This document shows, piece after piece, positions 7,646-15,209 of a stretch of DNA of 64,000 bases. The first letter of the stretch is position 1. Each line of letters starts with the position of its first letter. Position numbers and translations under genes: made by a program. The stretch is from UMGS1590 sp900552455 (GTDB lineage Bacteria > Bacillota > Peptococcia > Peptococcales > Peptococcaceae), in assembly GCA_963931105.1 (NCBI GenBank), contig OZ007004.1, positions 310,001 to 374,000 on the forward strand, read 5' to 3'. The notes beneath the pieces are model-generated. The model saw nothing but the letters and a program-made list of their open reading frames with translations, was not told where the DNA came from and did not search any database.

Positions 7646-8529
7646 AGGGGGCGCTGTCGTTCCAGCGCTGGATGCAGCTGGCATCGCTGGTTCTTTTTAA
7701 CGGCTATGCGAAGGGATTTGCAACGGGGAGGATTTTCGACGGACCAACGAAGGCGGTCTGTGTGCCGGTGCTGAACTGCTACTCCTGCCCGGGAGCGCTG
7801 GGCGCCTGTCCGATCGGTTCGCTACAGACGGTTGTGGGTGCGCGGACGGTGCCGTTTTATGTGCTGGGAACGCTGATGTTATTTGGTGTGGTTCTGGGCC
7901 GTGCAGTCTGTGGGCTGCTCTGTCCCTTTGGGCTGGTGCAGGATCTGCTGCACAAGATCCCGCTCAAAAAGATCGCGCTGCCGCGGCGCGTGGACCGGGC
8001 GCTGCGTTGGCTGAAATATATTGTGCTGGCGCTCCTGGTGGTTCTTTTACCAGCACTGGTGGCTGTACAAAAGGGTGTGGCGCCGCCGTTTTTCTGCGAA
8101 TTTCTCTGTCCAGCGGGAACGCTTGGCGGTGCGCTGCCGCTTATGGCGACGAACCCTTCTCTGCGTGCGCTGGCAGGCGCGCTCTTCGGCTGGAAATTTG
8201 CGGTGCTGATGCTGATCGTTTTCGCGGCGATCCTGATCCCGCGGCCGTTCTGCCGCTATCTCTGTCCCCTGGGGGCGTTTTACAGCTTATTTAATCGCGT
8301 GAGCTTCTACGGCATTACGCTGGATGAAGCGCGCTGCACGAGCTGTGGGCGCTGCGCGCAGGTCTGCCCGATGGGCATAGACGCGCGCCAGAACACAAGC
8401 AGTCCCGAATGCATTCGCTGCGGACAATGCCAGATCGCCTGTCCAACGCAGGCGATCCATCAGGGCTTCTGCCATGGCGCACAGGAAAGAGCGCCTGGCA
8501 GAATCTCCCAGCAATCACCGAAATCCTGA
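7618..8529 (+). CDS. NapH-like membrane 4Fe-4S protein, copy 1
   Basis: Polytopic membrane iron-sulfur protein of 303 residues. Two repeats of the NapH/CcoG-type motif (CGLLCPFG and CRYLCPLG) lie between membrane segments, an extra cysteine pair occurs in LNCYSCPGALGACP near the N-terminus, and the C-terminus has two ferredoxin clusters, CTSCGRCAQVCP and CIRCGQCQIACP. Family members move electrons across or along the membrane. ATG 7618 lies inside the CXXC peptide gene, so translation is coupled. Third gene of the TlpA/CXXC/4Fe-4S unit; presumably feeds reducing equivalents to the thioredoxin lipoprotein. Part of the gene is identical in DNA to the second copy. Confidence 0.9.
   Translation: MSRMHWHRLKGALSFQRWMQLASLVLFNGYAKGFATGRIFDGPTKAVCVPVLNCYSCPGALGACPIGSLQTVVGARTVPFYVLGTLMLFGVVLGRAVCGLLCPFGLVQDLLHKIPLKKIALPRRVDRALRWLKYIVLALLVVLLPALVAVQKGVAPPFFCEFLCPAGTLGGALPLMATNPSLRALAGALFGWKFAVLMLIVFAAILIPRPFCRYLCPLGAFYSLFNRVSFYGITLDEARCTSCGRCAQVCPMGIDARQNTSSPECIRCGQCQIACPTQAIHQGFCHGAQERAPGRISQQSPKS
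8228..8345 (+). repeat. 118-bp perfect repeat, copy A
   Basis: Identical base for base to 12645-12762 within the paralogous 4Fe-4S gene, although flanking third positions differ frequently. Covers the second CxxxCPxG motif and the start of the first ferredoxin cluster. Confidence 0.95.
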
Positions 8530-8610
8530 TCAAAACCTCACCCTCTGCTTTGCCATCAGCGCGCCCCATCTCCTCCTTCCAGTTTGTAGCGCCGGGCGCA
8601 AAAGAATACG

Positions 8611-8658
8611 AAAATGCTGTGCACTACCACATTCTTGTGATGGTGCACAGCATTTTTT
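8611..8658. terminator. Bidirectional terminator
   Basis: Thirteen-base stem (aaaatgctgtgca at 8611-8623 with tgcacagcatttt at 8644-8656) followed by TT. Serves the 4Fe-4S gene on the plus strand and the convergent hydrolase pseudogene on the minus strand. Confidence 0.85.
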
Positions 8659-9506
8659 CTACCATATCTCTTCCAACCAGTCTCTCACCGTATGCCCCAT
8701 TTTTTGGCGTTCGCTGGCGCATTCGGCTGGGTAACGGCGTTCGGAACGAAACATCAGTCGCATGCCTGGGATTGGTTGTTCGAGCATGAAATGGCTCATA
8801 TATCGGTAGCAAATGTGTTGATAGGGATGCTGAAAATTGGCCTGCGCGAGGCGCAATGTGAGAATGTTGCCGCTGTCCTCCGAGGGCCAGATGGTGTCGC
8901 TTCTGGTGGAAAGCAGGAGAACGGGGCCATTGATGCGTTCTACCGGCAGCTCTGATGCTGGAACAACACGTTTGCCGGTGTTGAGCGACAGGATATTATA
9001 CTCTTCTGCCTGTATGATACGATGCACAGCATGGAAGGTGCGCAAACGGGCGTATAGGGCAGCGGCTGACTATGACAGCTCCAGCTGGAGATGCCAGCAG
9101 GTGCTTTTTTACTGATACCTTCGCCGACAAACCAGCTCGGCGTTTTCGCCACGACGCAACTGAGCGCAGGATAGTGTGCGGCGGCAACGAGTGCCAGCTC
9201 AGCCCCTTTCGAAAATCCAAGTATGCCAATGCGCGCATATCCCTGTGCCTGTAAAAAATGAATGGCCCGTTCGATGATCTCTAACGGCACCAATGAAAGC
9301 GCTGTCCCTGTATGTAAGGTGCGAAAATACCCAAGGGCAAGAGCAGGAATGCCCTGCGACTGCAACCAGCGCGCCTGTTTTTTAGCCAACCAGAGGCCGC
9401 CTTCGCTGCCGGAGAGCGTGGTGACTACTTTATCCCTGCGTCCGGCCACGGGATAGTGCCGGGCATCAAGACCCAAAAACGATGACAACCGCTTTGCACC
9501 TATCAT
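8659..9506 (-). pseudogene. Frameshifted BAAT_C-type acyl-CoA thioester hydrolase
   Basis: Alpha/beta hydrolase of the bile-acid-CoA:amino acid N-acyltransferase C-terminal family, broken by one frameshift. Frame 1 (9506 to about 9050) has the GSEGG oxyanion-type motif and the nucleophile elbow GFSKG; it then runs past SSWSCHSQPLPYTP into nonsense. Frame 2 (from about 9055 to 8659) continues the domain with VLLLSTRSDTIWPS (acid region) and HFMLEQP...(catalytic His region). The shift lies near 9045-9055, in CCCGTTT. Intact, it would be about 280 residues and lack the N-terminal BAAT domain, as is common in Clostridia. A sequencing indel is possible instead of true decay. Confidence 0.7.
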
Positions 9507-9661
9507 AATCCAACCCTCCTACTTAAGCTGTTTCATCATACTCCCATCGTACCACACCGTCGCGCTCTCGTAAAGTAAGGGCTCGAAACAACAAATACCG
9601 TAGATTTTTTCCACAGTTTTGGAAACAATGCAAGGACTGTCACAGCACGCTAAACGCCATA

Positions 9662-10495
9662 CTATACAAACTGTGCCAAGGCGTTGTTTTCGGCGAGCAG
9701 CTTCAACCGTTTCACGCCGTCGCTAACAGCGGGCAGCAAACGCTGCACCCCCGCTTCATCTATACCCATCTCCTGCGCGAGCAGAACAGCAAAGCTTTCT
9801 TGCACTGCCCCCTCCAGTACTGACGGCAGTGTTTCTAAAAGCAGCACATGCAATTGCCTACGATCATCCTCGGCAAGCGGCGTCTGAGCAAACGGCCGCC
9901 GAACAAGCCAATGCGCCACCATCGTCATCAGCACCGGTTCGCAAATATTTTCAACGCGATTAGCGGCATCCTTCCCTTCGCGCGCTAAAATCGCCAGCAC
10001 GCTCTCACGCGGTAGCCAGTGTAAAAGCTGCTGTTCAGCCTCCACGCCGGCGATAAAATCAGCGATACGCGCAATGCCGCAGAGGCCGACATCGGCGCCA
10101 ATCACCGGATAGTCGAGGGTCAGCCAGGTGCGCTGCGGTGCATAACGTGTATCGTAATGCTTGAAGAATTGTGGCAAACCTTTCACTACCGTATCGTAGA
10201 GACAGCGATTGTCGTAAGCATCAAACTGCTTCAGTAACGTATTCATCCGCGCCAAAGTCTGTCGCGTTTTCGTATGTACCAATGCTTGACCGACTTCATA
10301 CGCTGCTTCTGCCGAAAGGCCGCTGACACGCAAGTTATCCTCGCCTGTAAAATCCGACACTACCTGCAAACAATACTGCACTGCCTCCATCAACTGCTGC
10401 GCACGCTCATAAGAGATCGACGTGTGATCGTTTCCTGTCCAGGTTTGCGCCAGACGGCCGACAATCGGCACCAGCTCTTCCGTCGTATAGTCCAT
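9662..10495 (-). CDS. DUF6179-like protein
   Basis: Soluble, largely helical protein of 277 residues that I match by pattern to DUF6179 (TSISYERAQQLMEAVQYCL near the N-terminus). Function unknown. Start ATG 10495 is chosen over 10498 and 10552 because GAGGTG is 6-7 bases upstream of it. It begins 5 bases after the stop of the DUF6323-like gene; this pairing is recurrent in Clostridia and implies a joint function. No membrane segment, signal peptide or obvious catalytic motif. The pair lies between two copies of the thiol-redox unit on the opposite strand. Confidence 0.7.
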   Translation of the reverse strand: MDYTTEELVPIVGRLAQTWTGNDHTSISYERAQQLMEAVQYCLQVVSDFTGEDNLRVSGLSAEAAYEVGQALVHTKTRQTLARMNTLLKQFDAYDNRCLYDTVVKGLPQFFKHYDTRYAPQRTWLTLDYPVIGADVGLCGIARIADFIAGVEAEQQLLHWLPRESVLAILAREGKDAANRVENICEPVLMTMVAHWLVRRPFAQTPLAEDDRRQLHVLLLETLPSVLEGAVQESFAVLLAQEMGIDEAGVQRLLPAVSDGVKRLKLLAENNALAQFV

Positions 10496-10500
10496 CATCC

Positions 10501-11019
10501 TCACCTCTGACACTGTTTCTCGAGCGCCATTTCGAACCGTCCCTGATCCCAACTGTCTACGAGATCCATCACGCCCTCCGATGTAGCATAGCCTCGGTAG
10601 CCCGCGCGTATCGCACGCGCGAACGCTTCCAGTACCGTGCTTTCGAACATCTCCACATCGCCATAACAGCAGCGATCGAAGAGCATTCGCATGACATGCA
10701 GAAGTTCCTCGTCGCTCATCGTATCAATCACCTCGTTCTTGTAAAGAAAGAAGATCTCCTGCAAACGAATCACCGTCTCTACAAAATTTTGTCGATCAAT
10801 GTAATCCGAATCATAGAACGCTTCTACAAGCCGCGGCGCAATACTCTCACCCAACTCCACACGTTCCGCCTCACGTAGTGCCACGCGCCGTTCAACCAGA
10901 ATCTCGCGCACATCTTCCGCGCTTAACACCAGTCCGTACTCTGCCAACCGATCGTTAAGCGCCAACAACCGTTCCTCCTGCACCGACGAATCCGCCGACT
11001 CCAACCAATTCGCGTTCAT
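10501..11019 (-). CDS. DUF6323-like protein
   Basis: 172-residue protein resembling DUF6323: LNDRLAEYGLVLSAEDVREIL, then VELGESIAPRLVEAFYDSDYI and LQEIFFLYKNE. Helical, acidic, no signal peptide. GAGGAGGAG lies 8 bases upstream of ATG 11019. Transcribed with the DUF6179-like gene that follows it. Function is unknown. A hairpin with a T tract in the leader (11149-11180, minus strand) may attenuate transcription into this pair. Confidence 0.75.
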   Translation of the reverse strand: MNANWLESADSSVQEERLLALNDRLAEYGLVLSAEDVREILVERRVALREAERVELGESIAPRLVEAFYDSDYIDRQNFVETVIRLQEIFFLYKNEVIDTMSDEELLHVMRMLFDRCCYGDVEMFESTVLEAFARAIRAGYRGYATSEGVMDLVDSWDQGRFEMALEKQCQR

Positions 11020-11356
11020 CGCATACTCCTCCTCTCATGATGCTCGCCATTATAGCACGCATCTCCACGCCGAACCAGACTTGTATTTTCTTTCAATCTG
11101 TGGCATACCACACATTTCCTGTCTGCGCAAGTTGTTTTCGCGCGCTTACAAAAAACTAGCATCCACATGTTAGATGCTGGCAAACAGTCATACTGAGATG
11201 TAGAGCTCAGCGCTGATGTTGTTGTACACGTTACTCTGTGGCAAATTTGTGACAAATCTGTGGCATCTTCGCGTAGGTATCGCTGCGCAGTCTGCGGTAT
11301 GCTGTGTTCAGGTCGGCGCCAGTCGCTGGCTGAAATTTAATAAGAAGGTGCTATTT
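11020..11356. other. Divergent intergenic region
   Basis: 337 bases between the minus-strand DUF pair and the plus-strand third TlpA gene. It contains a hairpin with T run on the minus strand and no gene I can support; a cysteine-rich 79-codon open frame here lacks a start site and family match. Confidence 0.6.
11149..11180 (-). terminator. Leader hairpin with T run (possible attenuator)
   Basis: On the minus strand CCAGCATC and GATGCTAG form a stem, followed by TTTTTTG. It lies upstream of the DUF6323 gene in the transcription direction, with no gene before it, which fits a leader attenuator. Confidence 0.45.
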
Positions 11357-11926
11357 ATGAATCGAAAAAATGTAAAACCTGTCATTGCACTCATGCTGCT
11401 GGCGTTGACGCTGATCTTCAGCGGTTGTTCCGGCAAACCGATGGATATGAAGGCTTCGTCATTGGGCAAGCTTACCACATTCTCCGCAGAAACGCTCGAC
11501 GGAAAGACGTTTACACAGGACGATATTGCGGCCAAAGATCTCACTGTGCTCAATTTCTGGACCACACAATGCGGACCTTGCATTGAAGAAATGCCCGATC
11601 TGGCGAAATTTGAAAAATCATTGCCAGACAATGTGACCTTCGCGACGGTGTGTCTCTTGAGCGATGGCCAGGAAGAGGAGATTCGCGACATTCTGAAGAA
11701 AACCGGTTATACTGGCAAGACGCTGCTTTCCGGCGGTGGTGACTTCAAGACGGTCTGCGACAATGTGCAGGCCACGCCAACAACGGTGGTCATAGACAGT
11801 GATGGGAATTTCATCGGCGATATTGTCCTTGGCGGTCAGAAGGATTATGCAAAGACCGTGCTGGATGCCATGAACAAGGCATTGGCAGACGCTGGAAAGG
11901 CGGAGATCACCCTTGCAGAAAGTTAA
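11357..11926 (+). CDS. TlpA-like thioredoxin lipoprotein 3
   Basis: 189-residue lipoprotein thioredoxin, lipobox FSGC (Cys24), active site CGPC (Cys72-Cys75) in NFWTTQCGPC and cis-proline QATPTT. AGAAGGTG precedes ATG 11357 by 6 bases; upstream in-frame codons lack a start with such a site. It opens the second TlpA/CXXC/4Fe-4S unit, the TTG of the CXXC peptide lying inside its last codons. Codon usage is a little less GC-rich than copies 1 and 2, arguing that the units diverged before local homogenisation of the 4Fe-4S genes. Confidence 0.9.
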   Translation: MNRKNVKPVIALMLLALTLIFSGCSGKPMDMKASSLGKLTTFSAETLDGKTFTQDDIAAKDLTVLNFWTTQCGPCIEEMPDLAKFEKSLPDNVTFATVCLLSDGQEEEIRDILKKTGYTGKTLLSGGGDFKTVCDNVQATPTTVVIDSDGNFIGDIVLGGQKDYAKTVLDAMNKALADAGKAEITLAES

Positions 11927-12062
11927 ACGACTGATGTTTGCGCGACTGATCCTGCTGGCCACTTCCCTCGGGTTTATCGCCCTGGGCGTCAACAAACACG
12001 AGCCTGTGATCGTCTTGCAGAAGGCGGTGAAGATATGTCTCGAATGTATTGGCATCGGTTGA
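11913..12062 (+). CDS. CD1871A-family CXXC membrane peptide, copy 2 (49 aa)
   Basis: TTG start at 11913 overlaps the TlpA stop by 14 bases; stop at 12060-12062 overlaps the 4Fe-4S gene by 28 bases. One membrane segment (FARLILLATSLGFIALGV) and the tail VLQKAVKICLECIGIG, identical to copy 1. The N-terminal half differs more than the CXXC tail, so the tail is under the stronger constraint. An ATG six codons in (LMFARL) is an alternative start. Role as for copy 1: proposed membrane thiol carrier, unproven. Confidence 0.83.
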   Translation: MQKVKRLMFARLILLATSLGFIALGVNKHEPVIVLQKAVKICLECIGIG

Positions 12063-12940
12063 AAAACCGTCTCTCGTTTCAGCGCTGGTCTCAGCTTGGT
12101 TTTATCCTGTTGATCAACAGCTACGCAAAAGGATTTCAGAGTGGGCAGATTTTTGCCGGTGCTAGCAAATCGATCTGCGTGCCTGTATTGAACTGCTACT
12201 CCTGCCCGGGAGCGCTGAGTGCATGTCCGATCGGGGCGCTGCAGACGGTGTTGGGGCGTGGTCGTTTTCCCTTCTACGTATTGGGGCTGATGATGGCTTT
12301 TGGCGTGGTGCTCGGCCGGGCGATCTGTGGGTTGCTTTGTCCCTTCGGACTGGTGCAGGATCTTCTGCACAAAATTCCGCTTCCCAAGTATCAGTTGCCG
12401 CCACGGCTCGATCGCGCGCTGCGTTGGCTCAAATATATCGTGCTGGCGCTGCTCGTTGTTCTTCTGCCACTCCTGGCAGCCATTCAAAGCGGCATTGCCA
12501 CGCCGTATTTCTGCAAATGGCTCTGTCCGGCAGGCACACTTGGCGGGGCGCTGCCGCTTATGGCAACGAATCCTTCGCTGCGTGCGCTGGCGGGCGCGCT
12601 CTTTGGCTGGAAATTTGCGGTGCTGGTGTTGATCGTTTTCGCGTCGATCCTGATCCCGCGGCCGTTCTGCCGCTATCTCTGTCCCCTGGGGGCGTTTTAC
12701 AGCTTATTTAATCGCGTGAGCTTCTACGGCATTACGCTGGATGAAGCGCGCTGCACGAGCTGCGGGCGCTGCGCGCAGGTCTGCCCGATGGGCGTGGATG
12801 TGCGCGAGTCGCCAAACAGCGCGGAGTGTATCCGCTGCGGCCAGTGCAGCGCTGCCTGTCCGACGGGCGCGCTTCACCAGGGCTTTTGCTCCGCTCAAAC
12901 AAATACGTCAAAACTTAAAACATCCTCTCCCCTTCGCTAA
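12035..12940 (+). CDS. NapH-like membrane 4Fe-4S protein, copy 2
   Basis: 301-residue paralogue of the protein at 7618 with the same motifs: LNCYSCPGALSACP, CGLLCPFG, CKWLCPAG, CRYLCPLG, then CTSCGRCAQVCP and CIRCGQCSAACP. Translation is coupled to the CXXC peptide through a 28-base overlap. Residues from about 180 on are nearly the same as in copy 1, and 118 bases are identical in DNA, whereas the first 150 residues differ at many positions. The C-terminal tail after the clusters is unrelated between copies. Followed by a terminator at 12977. Confidence 0.9.
   Translation: MSRMYWHRLKNRLSFQRWSQLGFILLINSYAKGFQSGQIFAGASKSICVPVLNCYSCPGALSACPIGALQTVLGRGRFPFYVLGLMMAFGVVLGRAICGLLCPFGLVQDLLHKIPLPKYQLPPRLDRALRWLKYIVLALLVVLLPLLAAIQSGIATPYFCKWLCPAGTLGGALPLMATNPSLRALAGALFGWKFAVLVLIVFASILIPRPFCRYLCPLGAFYSLFNRVSFYGITLDEARCTSCGRCAQVCPMGVDVRESPNSAECIRCGQCSAACPTGALHQGFCSAQTNTSKLKTSSPLR
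12645..12762 (+). repeat. 118-bp perfect repeat, copy B
   Basis: Identical to 8228-8345 in the paralogous gene; first mismatches at 12644 (T for G) and 12763 (C for T). Confidence 0.95.
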
Positions 12941-12976
12941 CATATCACGATAACTCTTTCTTCTATAATTTGAAAA

Positions 12977-13020
12977 GCCTGATCAGATGTTCATTTCCAA
13001 TCATCCAATCAGGCATTTTT
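12977..13020. terminator. Terminator between convergent genes
   Basis: Stem gcctgat (12977-12983) with atcaggc (13008-13014), followed by ATTTTTATTTTT. Ends the second redox unit. Confidence 0.8.
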
Positions 13021-13034
13021 ATTTTTACGCAATT

Positions 13035-13853
13035 TTATAATCCGTTTGCAGTTTTTACGCATTGAATATAATCTTCATCAATGTATTTCGCTAATAAATT
13101 TTTAAAATCTCCTCTCACTTTTTGGAGTGTAGAAAGCGTAGAAAACCAGTATTGGTGGCATAGTATTGGCGTCACTAAATTTCCCTTTTTTGCCCGCTCA
13201 TATTTTTTCTCCCACACATTAACAATATTAGCATCAAAGAAATATTTTATTTGATCTTTTTCAACATAGCCAAATCCAGAGAAATCTCGTTTAATTTTAT
13301 CTTTCTCAATGGAATCATCTTCCATTTGTTTATATACGTGTTTAATCCACCGTTGAAATTCATCGTATTTAATTCGTGTCAGTGTTTTATGCACTAACGC
13401 TTGATAGCATAGTTCTTCAAACATCTCAATTCTAGTCTTGTCAAAACACCCCTGCAAATCTTCTTGCTGTTGTAACAACATACCATAAGCCGCATCAGAT
13501 GGTATTTTTTCGATCCATGACCTCATTTTTTCAAAATAGGATGCGCCATATTGTTCATGCAGCTCTTTCGCCATGTCCAACATAATTTCTTTTTTTACAA
13601 TATCTTCTGTACCCGAAGCTACATTATGTTGAACGACACGTTTAAGAACGTCCGAACAATAACATTCATCTAACATGCTTGCATTAACAAATTTATAAAT
13701 CTTTTCCGGATTTTCACTTACCAAATAATGTGTTGATCCATTCTGCCAATAACACACACCATAAACTACGAATTCTCTATCAAAACATCCCAATTCATAT
13801 AGCCGCGCATAGTCCAATCCGCATTCAACATCGCGTAATTCGCCACTAAGCAT
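13035..13853 (-). CDS. Unknown protein downstream of ABC ATPase
   Basis: Not recognised. 272 residues, AT-rich, no signal peptide or membrane segment. The N-terminal third looks alpha/beta (CYWQNGSTHYLVSENPEKIY), the rest is helical and charged. Start ATG 13853 is chosen for GGTGA at 6 bases; TTG 13865 and GTG 13862 are alternatives. It lies 21 bases beyond the ABC ATPase and is the last gene of a three-gene minus-strand operon. No catalytic motif could be assigned. Base composition differs from the redox locus before it, consistent with horizontal transfer of the operon. Confidence 0.75.
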   Translation of the reverse strand: MLSGELRDVECGLDYARLYELGCFDREFVVYGVCYWQNGSTHYLVSENPEKIYKFVNASMLDECYCSDVLKRVVQHNVASGTEDIVKKEIMLDMAKELHEQYGASYFEKMRSWIEKIPSDAAYGMLLQQQEDLQGCFDKTRIEMFEELCYQALVHKTLTRIKYDEFQRWIKHVYKQMEDDSIEKDKIKRDFSGFGYVEKDQIKYFFDANIVNVWEKKYERAKKGNLVTPILCHQYWFSTLSTLQKVRGDFKNLLAKYIDEDYIQCVKTANGL

Positions 13854-13874
13854 TTTATTCACCAACTTTACATA

Positions 13875-14684
13875 TTATTTCTGTAAAAACCGATCGAGAC
13901 TAGATTCCACGTTTAACTGCAACTGGTAACGTCCATTATGCACATCCAACCGAACAGGATAACTTAATAATTCACTGACATTCTTTTCAGTAAATACTTC
14001 TTTTGTTGCTCCTTGCAAAACAAACCGCCCGTCACTCATTAAAGCACAATGTTCAAACACATCGAGAATTTCCTCTGTGTAATGTGTAACATAAATGATT
14101 GTCATATCCTGACTTTCTGCTAATTCTTTGACTGTAGACAGCATATATTCTCTAGCCAACACATCCAGCCCCGTTCCTGGTTCATCCAAAATAAGAATGT
14201 TAGGGGCGCTCATAAAAGCTCGCGCAATCATAACATTCTGACGTTCACCTTTTGATAGCGATGCAAATGAACGGTTAACCTTATCACCTACGCGCAACTC
14301 TTTCAACAACGCTTTTGCTTTTATAACATCGGCATTGGTAATATCTCCATCAATTCCCAACGTACCAAATTTTCCTGCGAGTACAATGTTCAAAACTGCT
14401 TCAATAGTAAGGGCCTTATCAAAAAACGAGTTACTGACAAATCCAATCTTCTTTCGAATATCCAAAGCATTATCTTCACGATAAGCTTCACCAAACAATT
14501 TCACGTTACCACTGGAATAGGCGCGAAAACCAGAAATAATACTTAATAAGGTGGTTTTACCACATCCATTCATGCCAAAAATGACCCAGTTATCGCCAGA
14601 ATTTACTTGCCAATTGATATCATATAATAAATAACGATAGCCGACTTTACAACAAAGATGGCTGACTTCAATAATTGGTTCCAT
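13875..14684 (-). CDS. Stand-alone ABC ATPase (YlmA/ModF-like)
   Basis: 269-residue ATP-binding cassette. Walker A GMNGCGKTT, signature SLSKGERQ (Q loop FVSNSF), Walker B ILILDEPGTGLD and switch His in YVTHYTEE. The C-terminal 60 residues, beyond the cassette, are typical of the YlmA/ModF-like group. AGGGGTG is 5 bases before ATG 14684. No permease or binding-protein gene is adjacent: the neighbours are a zinc-ribbon protein (11 bases upstream) and an unknown protein. It may therefore act in a non-transport process, or work with a permease elsewhere. Confidence 0.88.
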   Translation of the reverse strand: MEPIIEVSHLCCKVGYRYLLYDINWQVNSGDNWVIFGMNGCGKTTLLSIISGFRAYSSGNVKLFGEAYREDNALDIRKKIGFVSNSFFDKALTIEAVLNIVLAGKFGTLGIDGDITNADVIKAKALLKELRVGDKVNRSFASLSKGERQNVMIARAFMSAPNILILDEPGTGLDVLAREYMLSTVKELAESQDMTIIYVTHYTEEILDVFEHCALMSDGRFVLQGATKEVFTEKNVSELLSYPVRLDVHNGRYQLQLNVESSLDRFLQK

Positions 14685-14695
14685 ACTATCACCCC

Positions 14696-15118
14696 TTATT
14701 CTTTGTTTTCCGCTATCATTTTCTCCAACTTATCTTCATCAATACGCAATGTTTCACCATCAATCTCATCGTTGATTTTAATCGGATATTTAAATCCCTC
14801 TGCCGTCATCAGATCCAGATTTTTGCATCCCCAGGTGATGATCTCACACACCTTAGAAATATTCATCTTTTTAGTGGTTTCACTATAGTCAAGATCCGGA
14901 TAAGCATTGAAATCCATGTCCTCTACAAAATACTTTGCTACGCGATACACTTCTTCTTCAACGCCATATTCTATGCGGTTACACTCACTGCAAAATATCT
15001 CAACACGTGCGTTTTCAATATCACCATAGATAATTTTCCGCAGCTCCAATTTTGAGCCGCAATATTTGCACACGCAACGCTTGGTTCTTTTTTTTAAACT
15101 TTCTACTCTATCTTCCAT
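14696..15118 (-). CDS. Zinc-ribbon protein
   Basis: 140-residue protein with a basic N-terminus and one zinc ribbon: CVCKYCG (Cys17, 19, 22 region) paired with CSECNR about 25 residues later. The rest is acidic and helical with no recognised domain. AAGGAGGA precedes ATG 15118. First gene of the operon with the lone ABC ATPase; spacing of 11 bases implies co-expression. Could be a nucleic-acid or protein-binding adaptor. Function unknown. Confidence 0.75.
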   Translation of the reverse strand: MEDRVESLKKRTKRCVCKYCGSKLELRKIIYGDIENARVEIFCSECNRIEYGVEEEVYRVAKYFVEDMDFNAYPDLDYSETTKKMNISKVCEIITWGCKNLDLMTAEGFKYPIKINDEIDGETLRIDEDKLEKMIAENKE

Positions 15119-15146
15119 GCTAGGTCCTCCTTAACCCATATATACG

Positions 15147-15182
15147 AAGAGGCAACCACTGAACGCAGTTGCCTCTTTTCTA
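15147..15182. terminator. Terminator of the phosphodiesterase gene
   Basis: Stem agaggcaac (15148-15156) with gttgcctct (15168-15176). T-rich on the plus side; on the minus side the tail is weaker. Lies between two minus-strand genes. Confidence 0.7.
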
Positions 15183-15209
15183 TAGGTGACAAATCAAATC
15201 GTTACCTTC

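Noticed and set aside
11016..11255. 79-codon cysteine-rich minus-strand frame
   Set aside because: No ribosome binding site, covers a terminator-like hairpin, no family pattern.
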